Assembly: GCA_947501805.1 (NCBI GenBank)
Contig: CANMXJ010000005.1
Location: 62,001 to 126,000 of the forward strand
From: an uncultured Sulfitobacter sp.
GTDB lineage: Bacteria; Pseudomonadota; Alphaproteobacteria; Rhodobacterales; Rhodobacteraceae
Direction: 5' to 3'
Length of the DNA: 64,000 bases
The translations under genes and the position numbers were made by a program. The first letter of the stretch is position 1, and the number at the start of each line of letters is the position of its first letter. The notes below the pieces were generated by a model, which did not search any database, had not been told where the DNA came from, and saw only the letters and a program-made list of their open reading frames with translations. Positions 52,627-62,232 of this stretch are shown here, one piece after another.

Positions 52627-53016
52627 CTATTTCATGACTGCCAAGTTCGCCAGCATTTCCTCATCGTTCAGAAGTGAAGTTATTGTTTCGCGCAACGCTT
52701 GGAGGGCCAATGTATCGAGATTCATATAGAGGCCAGTGCCGGTCTGTGCCGTTCGAAAACCGTCATCATGACCATCCCAACCATATGGCACGATCAGAGA
52801 TGGGACATCAGAATGCAAAGCCCCGCAGAAGCTGTTGTTACCGCCGTGGTGGATAGACAAGTCTGCCTGAGCCACGATTGAGGGCCGCGGAAACCAGCTA
52901 TCCAGATAGACGTTTTTGCGCTGGCGGTTCTTTACGGATTCGAGTGGTCGCGAGATGCGACACGCGCAGTCTGTTTGCAGGTATCCGTTTTTTACGATTT
53001 CTCTTGAAAGCCTCAA
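52627..53016 (-). pseudogene. C-terminal fragment of a GT1-type (UGT-like) glycosyltransferase
   Basis: The last 90 residues of this frame read like the sugar-nucleotide-binding end of UGT/GT1 glycosyltransferases: YLDSWFPRPSIVAQADLSIH, then HGGNNSFCGALHSDVPSLIV and PYGWDGHDDGFRTAQTGTGL. The N-terminal 300 or so residues expected of such an enzyme are missing and the upstream codons look unrelated. The region overlaps the non-coding upstream part of the convergently placed cyclase frame. It is best read as a remnant. Confidence 0.65.
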
Positions 53017-53227
53017 TCTGGCTTACAATTTGCCAGCCCTTTTTGATGCTGAATACAATTCGTCGGTGACGTCGCTAACGCACGATTCCGGCTTCTTTGC
53101 TGCTCTTTCGTTGCCGCTTTGTACTTCTGACACAAGGGGTGCTCAAAATTTGACGCCTAGGTTTTGTGCGTCAAATACACTAAGCTTTCAGAAGACCTGT
53201 AAGTCCTATATTATTTGGGGAAGGTTT

Positions 53228-55039
53228 GTGAGCAAGCTTGCTGCTGAAAACGATACTCTAAATATACGTATTGCTGTCGTCGCTTTTGCGGACGTCGCAC
53301 AATACACGCGACACATGGGCGACGACAACATCGCGGCGGTGAAGCTCTGGACCAACCTGCGTAAAACGGTCCTCCTCCCTAACTTAGCCCTTTTTTCCGG
53401 CAGACTGGTCAATGAGGCGGGAGACGCAATTCTCGTAGAGTTTTCAAGCGCATCCGGAGCTGTAAACTGGGCCTTGAAAGTCCAAAAAACCATGCGGGAG
53501 AGGCCAGAAACCGAGAACCCGATGCAAATCCGAATTGGAATCAACGTTGATGATGTGATTGATGACGGCGAGACAATACAATCAGACGGCGTTATCGTGG
53601 CCTCACGCATCCACCAGCTGGCCGCCCCGGGCGAGATCGTCATCACCCAAGCCACGCAAACGATTGTCAAAGGTCGCGTTTCTGCATCCTTTCAGGATCT
53701 GGGTTCGCCATCGTTAAAGAATATTGACCAACCCATTCGAATTTATGCGGTTGAAGAAAGCACGGGGCAAACGCAGCTGGTACGTCCCCATGCGAGTTGG
53801 TCCTCAAGGCCCACCTTGGCAGTGCTCCCCTTTCGCGACGTGGGCGGTCTGGAAGAAGATCGTTATTTCGGCGAGGGCATTACCGAGGATATCATAGCTG
53901 GCATTTCGCGAAGTCGCGCCTTGTTCGTTGTTGCGCGCAATTCGACGTTGCCGTTTTCGGATGGAAAACAACTGCCAACGGATATTGCTGACAGCTTGGG
54001 CGTCAAATATCTTTTGACGGGTTCCATCAGAAGGCAAGCAGATCAGTTGCGTATTCATGCAGAGCTGACTGATGTCGATCACAGCCGAACCATTTGGGCC
54101 GAAAGATTTGATGGAATGGCCAAAGATATTTTTAGCTTTCAGGACAAAATCGCTTCCAGCATTGTCGCCACACTTGAACCCAAGGTTCTTAGTGCAGAAG
54201 CATCACACCTTGGATCCCGGACGACCGAAAGTCTGGATGCCTATGATTGCGTTTTGCGTGCTTTGCCCGAACTATATAGCATCGAGGTGCCCGGTTATTT
54301 CGAAGCACGTTCACTTCTGACACGGGCCGTGACGATGGATCCCGGATATGCACAAGCACACGCCTATCTCGCCTGGTGCCTGAATTTCATCGTTGCGGAA
54401 GGGCACTCCGACGATGTGCAGGCGGACAGGCACAAGGCCATCCAACATGCCCGAATTGCCATTCATCTGGATTCAGAAGACGCGTTCAATCTTTCTGTCC
54501 AAGGGCATATTCTGGGGCTGATTGAAGGCAAGCCTTATGAAGCTGTGGATATCCTTGAAGATGCTTTGCGTCTCAATATGAACCTGCCGATTGCTTGGGC
54601 CCTGAGTGCTACGGGATATGCCTACATCGGCAATGCGGATGAAGCGCGCGAAAGATTGAGAAATGTGTGGCGACTGACGCCGTTTGATTCACTCAATTTC
54701 TTTTTCTGGACTGCGGGCGGGCTCGTAGAATTTGTTGCTGCGGATTATGAAGCCGCAATTAAACTGCTGCAGCGTGCACTTCACGCAAAGCCGAACTTCA
54801 CAGCAGCACAAAGATTATTGGCTGCAGCATTGGCACTTACGGACAGGACTGCAGAGGCGGGTGAGGTTGCCAAAACGTTATTGGGAAAAGATCCGAGTTT
54901 CTCAATTTCTGATTTTATGGCATGGTATCCGTTAAAGAGTGCGGCGGCCCGACAGCAATTAGGTCTTGGCCTTCGACTCGCCGGATTACCAGCCGGAGCG
55001 GCGGTACAGCCGTCGGACATTCCTGCGTTCGGCACCTGA
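53228..55039 (+). CDS. class III cyclase-homology, TolB-like and TPR protein
   Basis: The 603-residue product (GTG start with GGGGAAGG upstream) has a class III adenylate/guanylate cyclase domain (residues about 12-170), a TolB-N-like domain (RPTLAVLPFRDVGGLEEDRY to HSRTIWAERFDG, about 185-300) and C-terminal tetratricopeptide-type helices. Metal-binding Asp22 (AFADVAQYTRHMG) and Asp66 (EAGDAILVEF) are present. The substrate Lys four residues before Asp66 is Asn62, and the transition-state Asn is Ile123 (DGVIVASRI), although Arg127 remains. Catalysis is therefore doubtful. The longer ATG frame upstream is not coding-like. Confidence 0.85.
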   Translation: MSKLAAENDTLNIRIAVVAFADVAQYTRHMGDDNIAAVKLWTNLRKTVLLPNLALFSGRLVNEAGDAILVEFSSASGAVNWALKVQKTMRERPETENPMQIRIGINVDDVIDDGETIQSDGVIVASRIHQLAAPGEIVITQATQTIVKGRVSASFQDLGSPSLKNIDQPIRIYAVEESTGQTQLVRPHASWSSRPTLAVLPFRDVGGLEEDRYFGEGITEDIIAGISRSRALFVVARNSTLPFSDGKQLPTDIADSLGVKYLLTGSIRRQADQLRIHAELTDVDHSRTIWAERFDGMAKDIFSFQDKIASSIVATLEPKVLSAEASHLGSRTTESLDAYDCVLRALPELYSIEVPGYFEARSLLTRAVTMDPGYAQAHAYLAWCLNFIVAEGHSDDVQADRHKAIQHARIAIHLDSEDAFNLSVQGHILGLIEGKPYEAVDILEDALRLNMNLPIAWALSATGYAYIGNADEARERLRNVWRLTPFDSLNFFFWTAGGLVEFVAADYEAAIKLLQRALHAKPNFTAAQRLLAAALALTDRTAEAGEVAKTLLGKDPSFSISDFMAWYPLKSAAARQQLGLGLRLAGLPAGAAVQPSDIPAFGT

Positions 55040-55099
55040 TCCGGCACAGTATTTGATTAGTTTTTTGTTTTTCAATGTAATTAAATCAAGGGGATAAAC

Positions 55100-56542
55100 A
55101 TGGCACCGGCAAATTCAGGTTTCGGGCGTTCATCATCAGCCGGATTGGGAGCAAGTCAGGGCCTTGGCCTTGGATTAGGTGCCTCACGTGGTCTGGGACT
55201 TGGTTTGGGGCTGGGCAGCGGCCTTGGCCTTGGTGCTGGATTGGGTTTGGGAAGCGGTCTTGGACTTGGCAGTGGTCTGGGATTAGGCAACGGCTTAGGC
55301 TTGGGACTGGGAAATGGTTTGGGTGCCGGACTAGGGCTTGGTTCAGGCCTGGGGTTGGGGGATACCCCGTATCCTGCCGGTGCAATCCCCGAAGGGGCGG
55401 ACGGTGGTATCGGCTTGATCCGCAGCTATTACGCGACACCGATTGAGCTGGCACTGTTGCCTTGGGCACTCGATTTTACTCCGGATAATTCAGGCGTCTC
55501 GCCTTTTCCGCTGGAGTTTATCATCAACCCTTACCAGCCCGACAAAGACCCGCTTGAATGGACAACGCAAGACTGGGATCCCGCACTTCGATTTTGGACT
55601 CTGCGTTTTGATCCACATATGATCGAATGGCTTCGCGCGGCAGACCGGTCCGAGCCAGCCACACTGGCCGCTTTGGAGTTTGCCAGCCAATATGAAAAGT
55701 GGCTTCCGGCAGGTGGTATGGCTCCAGGCGGTATTGACCCTGAAGCACTCGGGTGGCTGGAACCCGAAGATCTGCAATGGGAGCCGGGCAATACCCCTGC
55801 AAGCAAAGCAGCCGCATTTTCCTTTATCAAAGGAGAGCTTGAGCAACTTCTCATCTACATGCAGGATGACCGGCAGAATTACATGGTCGAATGTGACGTG
55901 CAGGCTGACGGTTTGCCTGCGTATCTCATCCACTTTCTTGGTATCAATGCCTTTGATCATCCCAACACACTCAAGTTGATCGATGTTGGGCTGGCATTGG
56001 GCAATGTCGCCTACATGGCGTACAAGGCCCACTACAAACGTGTACGCCCCTCAATCCTGCGCCCGGGTTTGACAGTGCCCTTTGGTCCCCCGGCTCATCC
56101 GGCATTTCCAAGCGGCCATTCCTTCTTGTCACATCTGATATCATTGCTGTTGCTGGAGATACCGGGTATTTACACGCGGTTTGGCGTGTTACCTGAGGCA
56201 ACTGATGCAAATGGAGTGATCATCGAAGTGTCACCACAGCATGGGGAATTGTTGAGAAAACCGGTGTGGAAAGACCTGAAGGGGACCGATCGGATTGCCT
56301 CGCCGTTGCTTTCGGTGGCCCACCGCATTGCGATCAATCGCGAACGAATTGGAGTTCACTATCCGTCAGATTCGACCGGAAGCCGCCATCTGGCTGCGGG
56401 CATCTGGTGTTCGTTGATGAACCGACCATTCGGGCAGACGCCAACTCTGCCCCAAGGACGCACAAATCCTATTCACTGCCCCACGCTTTTGACTGTTCTG
56501 GAACAAGCGAAAGTTGAGTGGCCAACACCTGGTTGGGGCTGA
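55100..56542 (+). CDS. PAP2/vanadium haloperoxidase-fold protein with Gly-Leu repeat N-terminus
   Basis: The 480-residue product has a low-complexity stretch at residues about 15-87 made almost only of Gly and Leu with Ser, Asn or Ala (units such as GLGLGSGLGLG). The C-terminal part has the three acid phosphatase/haloperoxidase motifs: Lys313 and Arg316-Pro317 (HYKRVRP), PSGHS at 337-341, and Arg414-x5-His420-x3-Asp424 (RERIGVHYPSD). These coordinate vanadate or phosphate. Whether it is a haloperoxidase or a phosphatase cannot be told; soluble build and length favour the haloperoxidase branch. It begins 60 bases after the cyclase-like gene and may be co-transcribed. Confidence 0.82.
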   Translation: MAPANSGFGRSSSAGLGASQGLGLGLGASRGLGLGLGLGSGLGLGAGLGLGSGLGLGSGLGLGNGLGLGLGNGLGAGLGLGSGLGLGDTPYPAGAIPEGADGGIGLIRSYYATPIELALLPWALDFTPDNSGVSPFPLEFIINPYQPDKDPLEWTTQDWDPALRFWTLRFDPHMIEWLRAADRSEPATLAALEFASQYEKWLPAGGMAPGGIDPEALGWLEPEDLQWEPGNTPASKAAAFSFIKGELEQLLIYMQDDRQNYMVECDVQADGLPAYLIHFLGINAFDHPNTLKLIDVGLALGNVAYMAYKAHYKRVRPSILRPGLTVPFGPPAHPAFPSGHSFLSHLISLLLLEIPGIYTRFGVLPEATDANGVIIEVSPQHGELLRKPVWKDLKGTDRIASPLLSVAHRIAINRERIGVHYPSDSTGSRHLAAGIWCSLMNRPFGQTPTLPQGRTNPIHCPTLLTVLEQAKVEWPTPGWG

Positions 56543-56548
56543 CAGGCC

Positions 56549-59335
56549 TTATATCCGCATAAGCCCCAGATTGTTATCACAAGCCACAAGGTCACACAGC
56601 GCGCGGGCGGTTTGGGGCAAATCATCGACCGTTGAAGCTGCGGTTGCCAGCTTTGTGCCGAGGTCCGTATTCGCACGGTCATCCGGACAGCTGAGCTCAA
56701 AGAGTATCACAATAGACGTGGCCCCCAGCGCCTGCGCCTGAGCAATCTCAACCTCTGCACCATCTTGGGTTAGGCTGATACCAGATTGGTGCCCCGGAAT
56801 ATCGGGATGCTGTATGCCGGCAAGGACAAACCAAGTGATAGAAGCGGTCAAACCCCAGTTCTCGGTGGGATCGTCGATCATGAAGCCAAGCCACCTTCTG
56901 ACGGTACACTTCTTCGCAATCTGCGAACCGCGGTTCCCCACAGTCAATGTGTCACCTGCCATCCACAGCGCGCCGGGGGCCCAATCCAGCGAAACGGGGC
57001 AAAAACTTCCTTTTCCATAAACAAAGCGGTTGCCATTGATCACTTCCTCTGCAGGGCGACGGTCCGTGATGTAGACGTCAACCGGCGGCGGCTTTCCCAT
57101 GTCGTTGCAGTTTGTTGTGACAACTTCGGGGAACATACCTTGCGTCTCGAAAGCCCAGCGAACCACCTTGTGTGTCATCCCGCCTTTCCACCCGTCAGGC
57201 TGCGGCGCGGGCGCGGCAAACGTCGGCTGTGGTACCATTTCCAATTCCCCGCCAAGCAACAAGCCCGCCTCTTCCATGCCAAGTTCCAGCATTTCTGCTT
57301 TTGACGGGGATTGTGCGAAACCGGCAATCGCGCGGATCAGCAGAAACAAAGTCAGGAAGGATGCCCTTTCTCGCATGTAGATATCAGGCCGGCCATCTTT
57401 GGTGGTGTCGCCCCCCAGAGCGCGGTAAAGTCGGAACAGGCTGGATGATAAGATCTGTTCGGTAAGGTATCCCTTTGTGACATCGAACACACCCGGTGGG
57501 TTGGCCACAATTGCTCGATTCAGCGCGCCATACCATGCCCATCCTAGGCTCGGGGATCTGTCGTGACGCCGCGTGGAAAAGACAAACGGATAGGTAACAC
57601 CGCGAAAGCTCTCCGCGAGACCACCATTTTGATCCGCCAGTCGGGAGGCAGGGTCACACGCGATTGCGGCAAGCGCGTCTCCGGCGCTGTGAGCAAAGTC
57701 GAATTCCAGCTTCCCGATACGCGCCGCCAAAAGGTAATGGCCGAATTCGTGCAACATCCACCGTTTGTCCATTGCGATCCCAAGCGGTTGCGCAAACGTG
57801 AGCTTGTGCTGCGGCGTTTTCGGGTGGCTCCAGCGTGACAGGTTGGCAAGTGCCAGATTCATCCGAATGGGAGGGCGCGATCCGCCGTCCGGCTTGCAGT
57901 CAAAAGCTACCTGCGCATTGACGGTTTTGCCATCGCTGCCCGGACCCGGAGTTATTCCGTAGCGGTAATAGATCTGTATGTCTGTTTCGGCGCGCACCAC
58001 GAACGTCTTAGGGTCAAGACCGAAGGCTGCTAGCATTTCAAAGAAATCCGAACTGTTGATATAGGCGCTGATGGCAGAAAACTCATTGCGGCGCGGCGGC
58101 AGGTCGGCATTTGTGGGTAGATGGGCAATTTTTGTTACGCCCCCATTCTGCGCCTGCGCAAAATCTTCTGGAACGTATTCAGGGCACAAACATATGTTAA
58201 AACCGGGGTTCAGCAGGGCTTTGTCCGCCCCGTTTCCCAGATTGACCAGTTCACCGAACCTTTCGAGAATATCGTCGGATCTGGACGGGCGACGCATCGA
58301 CCAGTCATAATCCGCATTGGGGTGCTGTGGGTCTGCTGGTTTTGGTGATGCAGGCGGTACTTGCGGAAACACAATCACATCACCCTGCGCCATGTTCGTG
58401 ACCAGTGGACGAGTTTCCGTCTGCAATAGTTTGACGTTTCCGGCAGCGAAATCCAGTCTGAGCTTGCTGACAACTTGGTAACTCAGCGGGTTTGGGAAAC
58501 GGTATTTTGAGCCTCGCGCCTTTGAGATCATTTCGATAATGGCGGGTTGTGTCGCTTCGGATACGGTCGTTTCGACAGGAACCAATACATCCTCGAACTT
58601 GATTGAGTTTGGTACAACTGACGCCGCTGCGCCAATCTCTGCACGAAGGACACTATCAGGGTTGCTGATTTCCCTGATCAACACTGTCAGCCCCCTTTTG
58701 CGGGCTGTCTCGTCAACATGAAACGGTGCCTGCGCCAGAGCGGACCAGCTTTTTTTACCAACAGGCGGGTACTCTACTACTGCTGATCTGATGGTCACCG
58801 TAAAGATGTCGTTGTCCTTTTCGAGCAACATCGGCACCCGAAGACCAAAGAGACTGCCGCTAAGGTCCAGAAGGTTATTCAAAACCTCGGTCGCGACCAT
58901 GATGATAGTTGCAGGAAGACCATGCTGAAATTTCCGTGACAGGTTCCAGGAGGCAACATGCGGCGGGGCGGTGGGAATGCCGCTGGGGACCGCTGGCCAG
59001 ACCTTTAGCCAGTTGATCTCGTCGTCGGCATTGCCTTGGAAATTGAAATCCGCGTTCCACTGGTTCGGCAGGTCGAGTGATCTTGGTCCATCGTCGTCGG
59101 GATGTTTCTTGAGGTATTCATGAAGCTGACCAAGGTAATGTGACGCTATTTGCCCCAACGTATCGTCGAAAACTTCGTCGTCAGTGAAAGTAGCTTGATA
59201 AGGAACCGTTGCATGAGCTGCCAGTAGCGAAGGACGATTTGAGCCGGGATATTCGTTTTCAATTCGAAGCCAGTGATCAGGCCAATGAAGCTGGCTATAG
59301 GGAAAAGGCGGCCAATTTGAAGTATTTACGGTCAA
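56549..59335 (-). CDS. 928-residue protein of unknown function with an HEFGH zinc-protease-like motif
   Basis: The protein has no signal peptide or membrane helix that I can see. Residues 529-533 read HEFGH within RWMLHEFGHYLLAARIGKLE, the HExxH pattern of zincin metallopeptidases, followed by FDFAHSAGDALAAIACDP, which might give the third ligand. N- and C-terminal regions are unfamiliar; the last 150 residues alternate strands (ITWFVLAGIQHPDIPGHQSG and GATSIVILFELSCPDDRANT). Its 3' end lies six bases from that of the convergent haloperoxidase-like gene. I recognise no family; a secreted or surface metallopeptidase is one guess. Confidence 0.6.
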   Translation of the reverse strand: MTVNTSNWPPFPYSQLHWPDHWLRIENEYPGSNRPSLLAAHATVPYQATFTDDEVFDDTLGQIASHYLGQLHEYLKKHPDDDGPRSLDLPNQWNADFNFQGNADDEINWLKVWPAVPSGIPTAPPHVASWNLSRKFQHGLPATIIMVATEVLNNLLDLSGSLFGLRVPMLLEKDNDIFTVTIRSAVVEYPPVGKKSWSALAQAPFHVDETARKRGLTVLIREISNPDSVLRAEIGAAASVVPNSIKFEDVLVPVETTVSEATQPAIIEMISKARGSKYRFPNPLSYQVVSKLRLDFAAGNVKLLQTETRPLVTNMAQGDVIVFPQVPPASPKPADPQHPNADYDWSMRRPSRSDDILERFGELVNLGNGADKALLNPGFNICLCPEYVPEDFAQAQNGGVTKIAHLPTNADLPPRRNEFSAISAYINSSDFFEMLAAFGLDPKTFVVRAETDIQIYYRYGITPGPGSDGKTVNAQVAFDCKPDGGSRPPIRMNLALANLSRWSHPKTPQHKLTFAQPLGIAMDKRWMLHEFGHYLLAARIGKLEFDFAHSAGDALAAIACDPASRLADQNGGLAESFRGVTYPFVFSTRRHDRSPSLGWAWYGALNRAIVANPPGVFDVTKGYLTEQILSSSLFRLYRALGGDTTKDGRPDIYMRERASFLTLFLLIRAIAGFAQSPSKAEMLELGMEEAGLLLGGELEMVPQPTFAAPAPQPDGWKGGMTHKVVRWAFETQGMFPEVVTTNCNDMGKPPPVDVYITDRRPAEEVINGNRFVYGKGSFCPVSLDWAPGALWMAGDTLTVGNRGSQIAKKCTVRRWLGFMIDDPTENWGLTASITWFVLAGIQHPDIPGHQSGISLTQDGAEVEIAQAQALGATSIVILFELSCPDDRANTDLGTKLATAASTVDDLPQTARALCDLVACDNNLGLMRI

Positions 59336-59675
59336 AATATCGCTCCCGAATAAGAAAAAACCTCACAAAAACACATTGCTGCAACTACGACTGACCCTAC
59401 TACCTTTCCCATTTTCTACAAAGAAGGTTCTTGATTGAGCCGTTCCGGATCGTTGCTTGGGATCGGATGTGAATTGCGCGAACCTTCGCAGATGTTGCGC
59501 CAGCAAAGATGCAATGTGCCCGTGATACGCATGAAGCTACTCAGCACGTGCGGAAGAGTACTTTCAAATTTGACTGGCAAATGGCTTGAAGGGACACTGA
59601 GCGCCGTTGGAAAGTGCCATTCGTTCACCGTCTACTTATGTATCAATGCCTCTGAGCTAATGTTGGATTTGCCAC
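59336..59675. other. intergenic region without recognised gene
   Basis: Frames on both strands are short and lack family features. The stretch carries the promoter of the 928-residue protein gene and the 3' end of the MATE gene. Confidence 0.4.
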
Positions 59676-61022
59676 TTAGCGCAAGGAAAACAGGCCAGTC
59701 TTTTTGGTGGCAAATACGGCTGCTCCTGCGCCCAGCACGTTAGCAAGCGCCGCCGCCAAAACGATGCCTGTGTAGCCAAACATAACGACGCCAATCCATG
59801 CCAGTGGCAAGTACATCACAAAAATTCTGCTGAGGCTTAACGACATAGACCAAAGTGCTTTGTCGCGGGCGTTCATGGCCGCGTTGGCAATGACCACAAT
59901 GCCGTACCCGAACATCGTCATTCCAACAATGCGTAAGTATTGCGCTGCGTACTTCAGGTCGCCTTCACCAGCGGCAAGCAATCCTGAAATGGGTGTTGCG
60001 AGAATGAGTAACAGTATCGCGATGCCGATGCCGTAAAACGCGGAAAAGCCAAACGCAACCTTGGTCGCGGATTGTGCACGGTTTTGCATTTCTGCGCCCC
60101 AATTTTGGCCGACGACAGGTCCGATGCCTGAAGACAATGCCATCAGCGGCACCAGCAAGATGGATTGGACACGTCCGGCAACGCCAAACCCAGCTACGGC
60201 GTCGTCCCCGACGGTTGCAACAGCAGCGGTTACTAACGCCATGCCAGCAGGATTGACCGAATTGGACAGCGCTGCGGGAATGCCAACGCCCATTATCTTG
60301 CGGCAATTCTTCCAGAAACCGGCAAATATCCTCTCGCCAACACCGAGAAAGCCGCGCTGCCAGGCGATAAAAAGGGCCACTGACATCGCGACGATACGTC
60401 CAATCAGTGTCGACATTGCAGCACCTGCTGTGCCCATTTCGGGGAAGGGGCCCCAACCAAAAATCAGGACTGGGTTCAGCGCGATGCCGAAGAAAGCGGC
60501 GAGGATCATTATGGCAGCAGAGGTCGCCCCATCTCCAAGGGCGCGAAACACGGAATTGATGATCATCATGGTGACAAGAAACGGAAACGATATGGCCCAG
60601 AGCGGCATGTATTGCGCAATTTCATCGGCCACATCGCCCCCAGCCCCCAGAACCGCAAACAGGGATGGGTAGGCGAGCCAGGTGAGCAGTCCCATCAATA
60701 GTGAAAGCAGAACACCCAGCCCGATGGCGTGTATGCCTGCCTGTTGTACTTTTCGTTCTTCGACATCTGCACCAATGCTTTGCGACAGGCTGGCGTTTGC
60801 CCCTGCGCTCAGCCCGATTGACAAGGATGTGAATGCCGTGATCACCGGATAGATGAAACCAACCGCCGCAAGGGCTGCGCCGCTCACCTGACCCAAGAAA
60901 TAGGCGTCCGCAAATCCAACGGCGATAACGGAAAAAATACCAAGGCTCATCGGGGCGGACATGGCTGCAAGGGCGCGCCACACCGGACCTTTTGTCAGGT
61001 CTCTTTGCTTTTCATTGGACAT
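59676..61022 (-). CDS. MATE family efflux transporter
   Basis: The 448-residue product has 12 predicted helices in two halves and MATE landmarks: PMSLGIFSVIAVGFADAYFL, GQVSGAALAAVGFIYPVITA, SAGANASLSQSIGA and GIGPVVGQNWGAEMQNRAQS. MATE proteins export cationic drugs or metabolites with Na+ or H+ antiport. Substrate unknown. The gene lies 44 bases downstream of the topoisomerase gene and may be read from its EcfG promoter. Confidence 0.9.
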   Translation of the reverse strand: MSNEKQRDLTKGPVWRALAAMSAPMSLGIFSVIAVGFADAYFLGQVSGAALAAVGFIYPVITAFTSLSIGLSAGANASLSQSIGADVEERKVQQAGIHAIGLGVLLSLLMGLLTWLAYPSLFAVLGAGGDVADEIAQYMPLWAISFPFLVTMMIINSVFRALGDGATSAAIMILAAFFGIALNPVLIFGWGPFPEMGTAGAAMSTLIGRIVAMSVALFIAWQRGFLGVGERIFAGFWKNCRKIMGVGIPAALSNSVNPAGMALVTAAVATVGDDAVAGFGVAGRVQSILLVPLMALSSGIGPVVGQNWGAEMQNRAQSATKVAFGFSAFYGIGIAILLLILATPISGLLAAGEGDLKYAAQYLRIVGMTMFGYGIVVIANAAMNARDKALWSMSLSLSRIFVMYLPLAWIGVVMFGYTGIVLAAALANVLGAGAAVFATKKTGLFSLR

Positions 61023-61066
61023 GGATTTCTTTCAGCTATTTTTCAAGAAAGGCGGCGTGTCTGGAT

Positions 61067-62026
61067 CTAGGTCGCTGTGAGAAAACCCATCAGACTCTGT
61101 TCCCCAACCCGTAGACCACTCAGCGGGAGCGGTTTTGTTTCGGGCATGGGCCGCCCCGCGAGGTCGATTACATCCGGGTGAATATAGCTGTTTCGTGCGA
61201 CTGTCGGCGTATTGTGCAACTGCTGTGCCGCTGCGCCGGTCATATCCTTGATCGTTGCGCGGCCCGCTTGTGCGATTTCAAACGCTGCAAGTGTTCCAGC
61301 CCAGGTGCGGAAGGTTTTTGCCGTGACTGACTCGCCGCCCGACGCCTCGGCCAAATAGTCGTTCAGTTGCTGTGATGATAGCGTTTGCACGTCTCCTGCG
61401 TCGTCTGTCCACGTCATCAACGTTGCGCCTGGCAGATCGTTGATCTTGTGTAACAGCTTTTGCAACTTGCGATCCGTAATAACCTTTTTCACCTTTTTGC
61501 CACCCTTCGCGGTGAAGCGCAGCAGCATGTTGTCCTCGTTTAATGTCAGATGCCGCCGACGCAGTGTAAGCGTGCCGTAACTTCCATTCTGCCGCGAGTA
61601 TTCGGGGTGACCCACGCGTAATGATGTTCGATCAATTACCATGACCGCTGCGGCAAGGGCGAATTGCGCGTCACCTGGATCAGATTTAAGATCTTTGTCC
61701 AATCTGCGTCTGATTGAAGGCAGGCATTCGCCAAAAGCGACCAATTGACTGAACTTGGTCGCGGCTTGGGCTTGTGACCAATCGGGGTGATACCGGTATT
61801 GTTTGCGCGCACGTGCATCGCGTCCTGTTGCCTGGATGTGCCCATTGGCCTTGGTGCAAATCCAGACGTCCTCATAGGCGGGCGGCACGGCAAGCGATTT
61901 GATGCGTTTCTTTTCAGGGCCACGCGCAATAGTTGTCCCGTCCGGCGCGATGTAGGTAAAGCCCCTGCCACATCTGCGTCGCACAATGCCGGGTTCTGCA
62001 TCAGTAACGTATTCAAGTTGTGGCAT
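61067..62026 (-). CDS. type IB DNA topoisomerase (poxvirus-like)
   Basis: The 319-residue product is a bacterial topoisomerase IB: RRRCGRGFTYIAPDGTTIAR at the start, LRVGHPEYSRQNGSYGTLTL with the catalytic Arg, AKTFRTWAGTLAAFEIAQAG and the nucleophile Tyr281 in ARNSYIHPDVI. Such enzymes relax supercoils of either sign by transient 3'-phosphotyrosine linkage. The ATG giving MPQLEYVTDAEPG is preferred to one 21 codons upstream. An exact EcfG promoter lies about 175 bases upstream. Confidence 0.92.
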   Translation of the reverse strand: MPQLEYVTDAEPGIVRRRCGRGFTYIAPDGTTIARGPEKKRIKSLAVPPAYEDVWICTKANGHIQATGRDARARKQYRYHPDWSQAQAATKFSQLVAFGECLPSIRRRLDKDLKSDPGDAQFALAAAVMVIDRTSLRVGHPEYSRQNGSYGTLTLRRRHLTLNEDNMLLRFTAKGGKKVKKVITDRKLQKLLHKINDLPGATLMTWTDDAGDVQTLSSQQLNDYLAEASGGESVTAKTFRTWAGTLAAFEIAQAGRATIKDMTGAAAQQLHNTPTVARNSYIHPDVIDLAGRPMPETKPLPLSGLRVGEQSLMGFLTAT

Positions 62027-62199
62027 TGCGCATTTCCAATCACTGACAACCATCGCGAAACTGCACCTTGAACTGTTCAATTGGCCCAAGCGCGCGTCGG
62101 GGCGGCGAATTTGACTTTACCGCTTGCGTACAGTTGAGGCCGATTTCCAATAAATGTACCGCCTTTATGAGTATTTGCGATGAACAGGTTTCCGTCACA

Positions 62200-62225
62200 A
62201 ACGCGATGCAATGGCGAATGGTTCC
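62200..62225 (-). promoter_or_regulatory. EcfG promoter of the topoisomerase IB gene
   Basis: Minus-strand GGAAC-N17-CGTT is an exact match just after the DUF2254 stop codon. The leader to the chosen start would be about 165 bases, unusually long; no small gene was recognised in it. Confidence 0.68.
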
Positions 62226-62232
62226 ATCGGAC

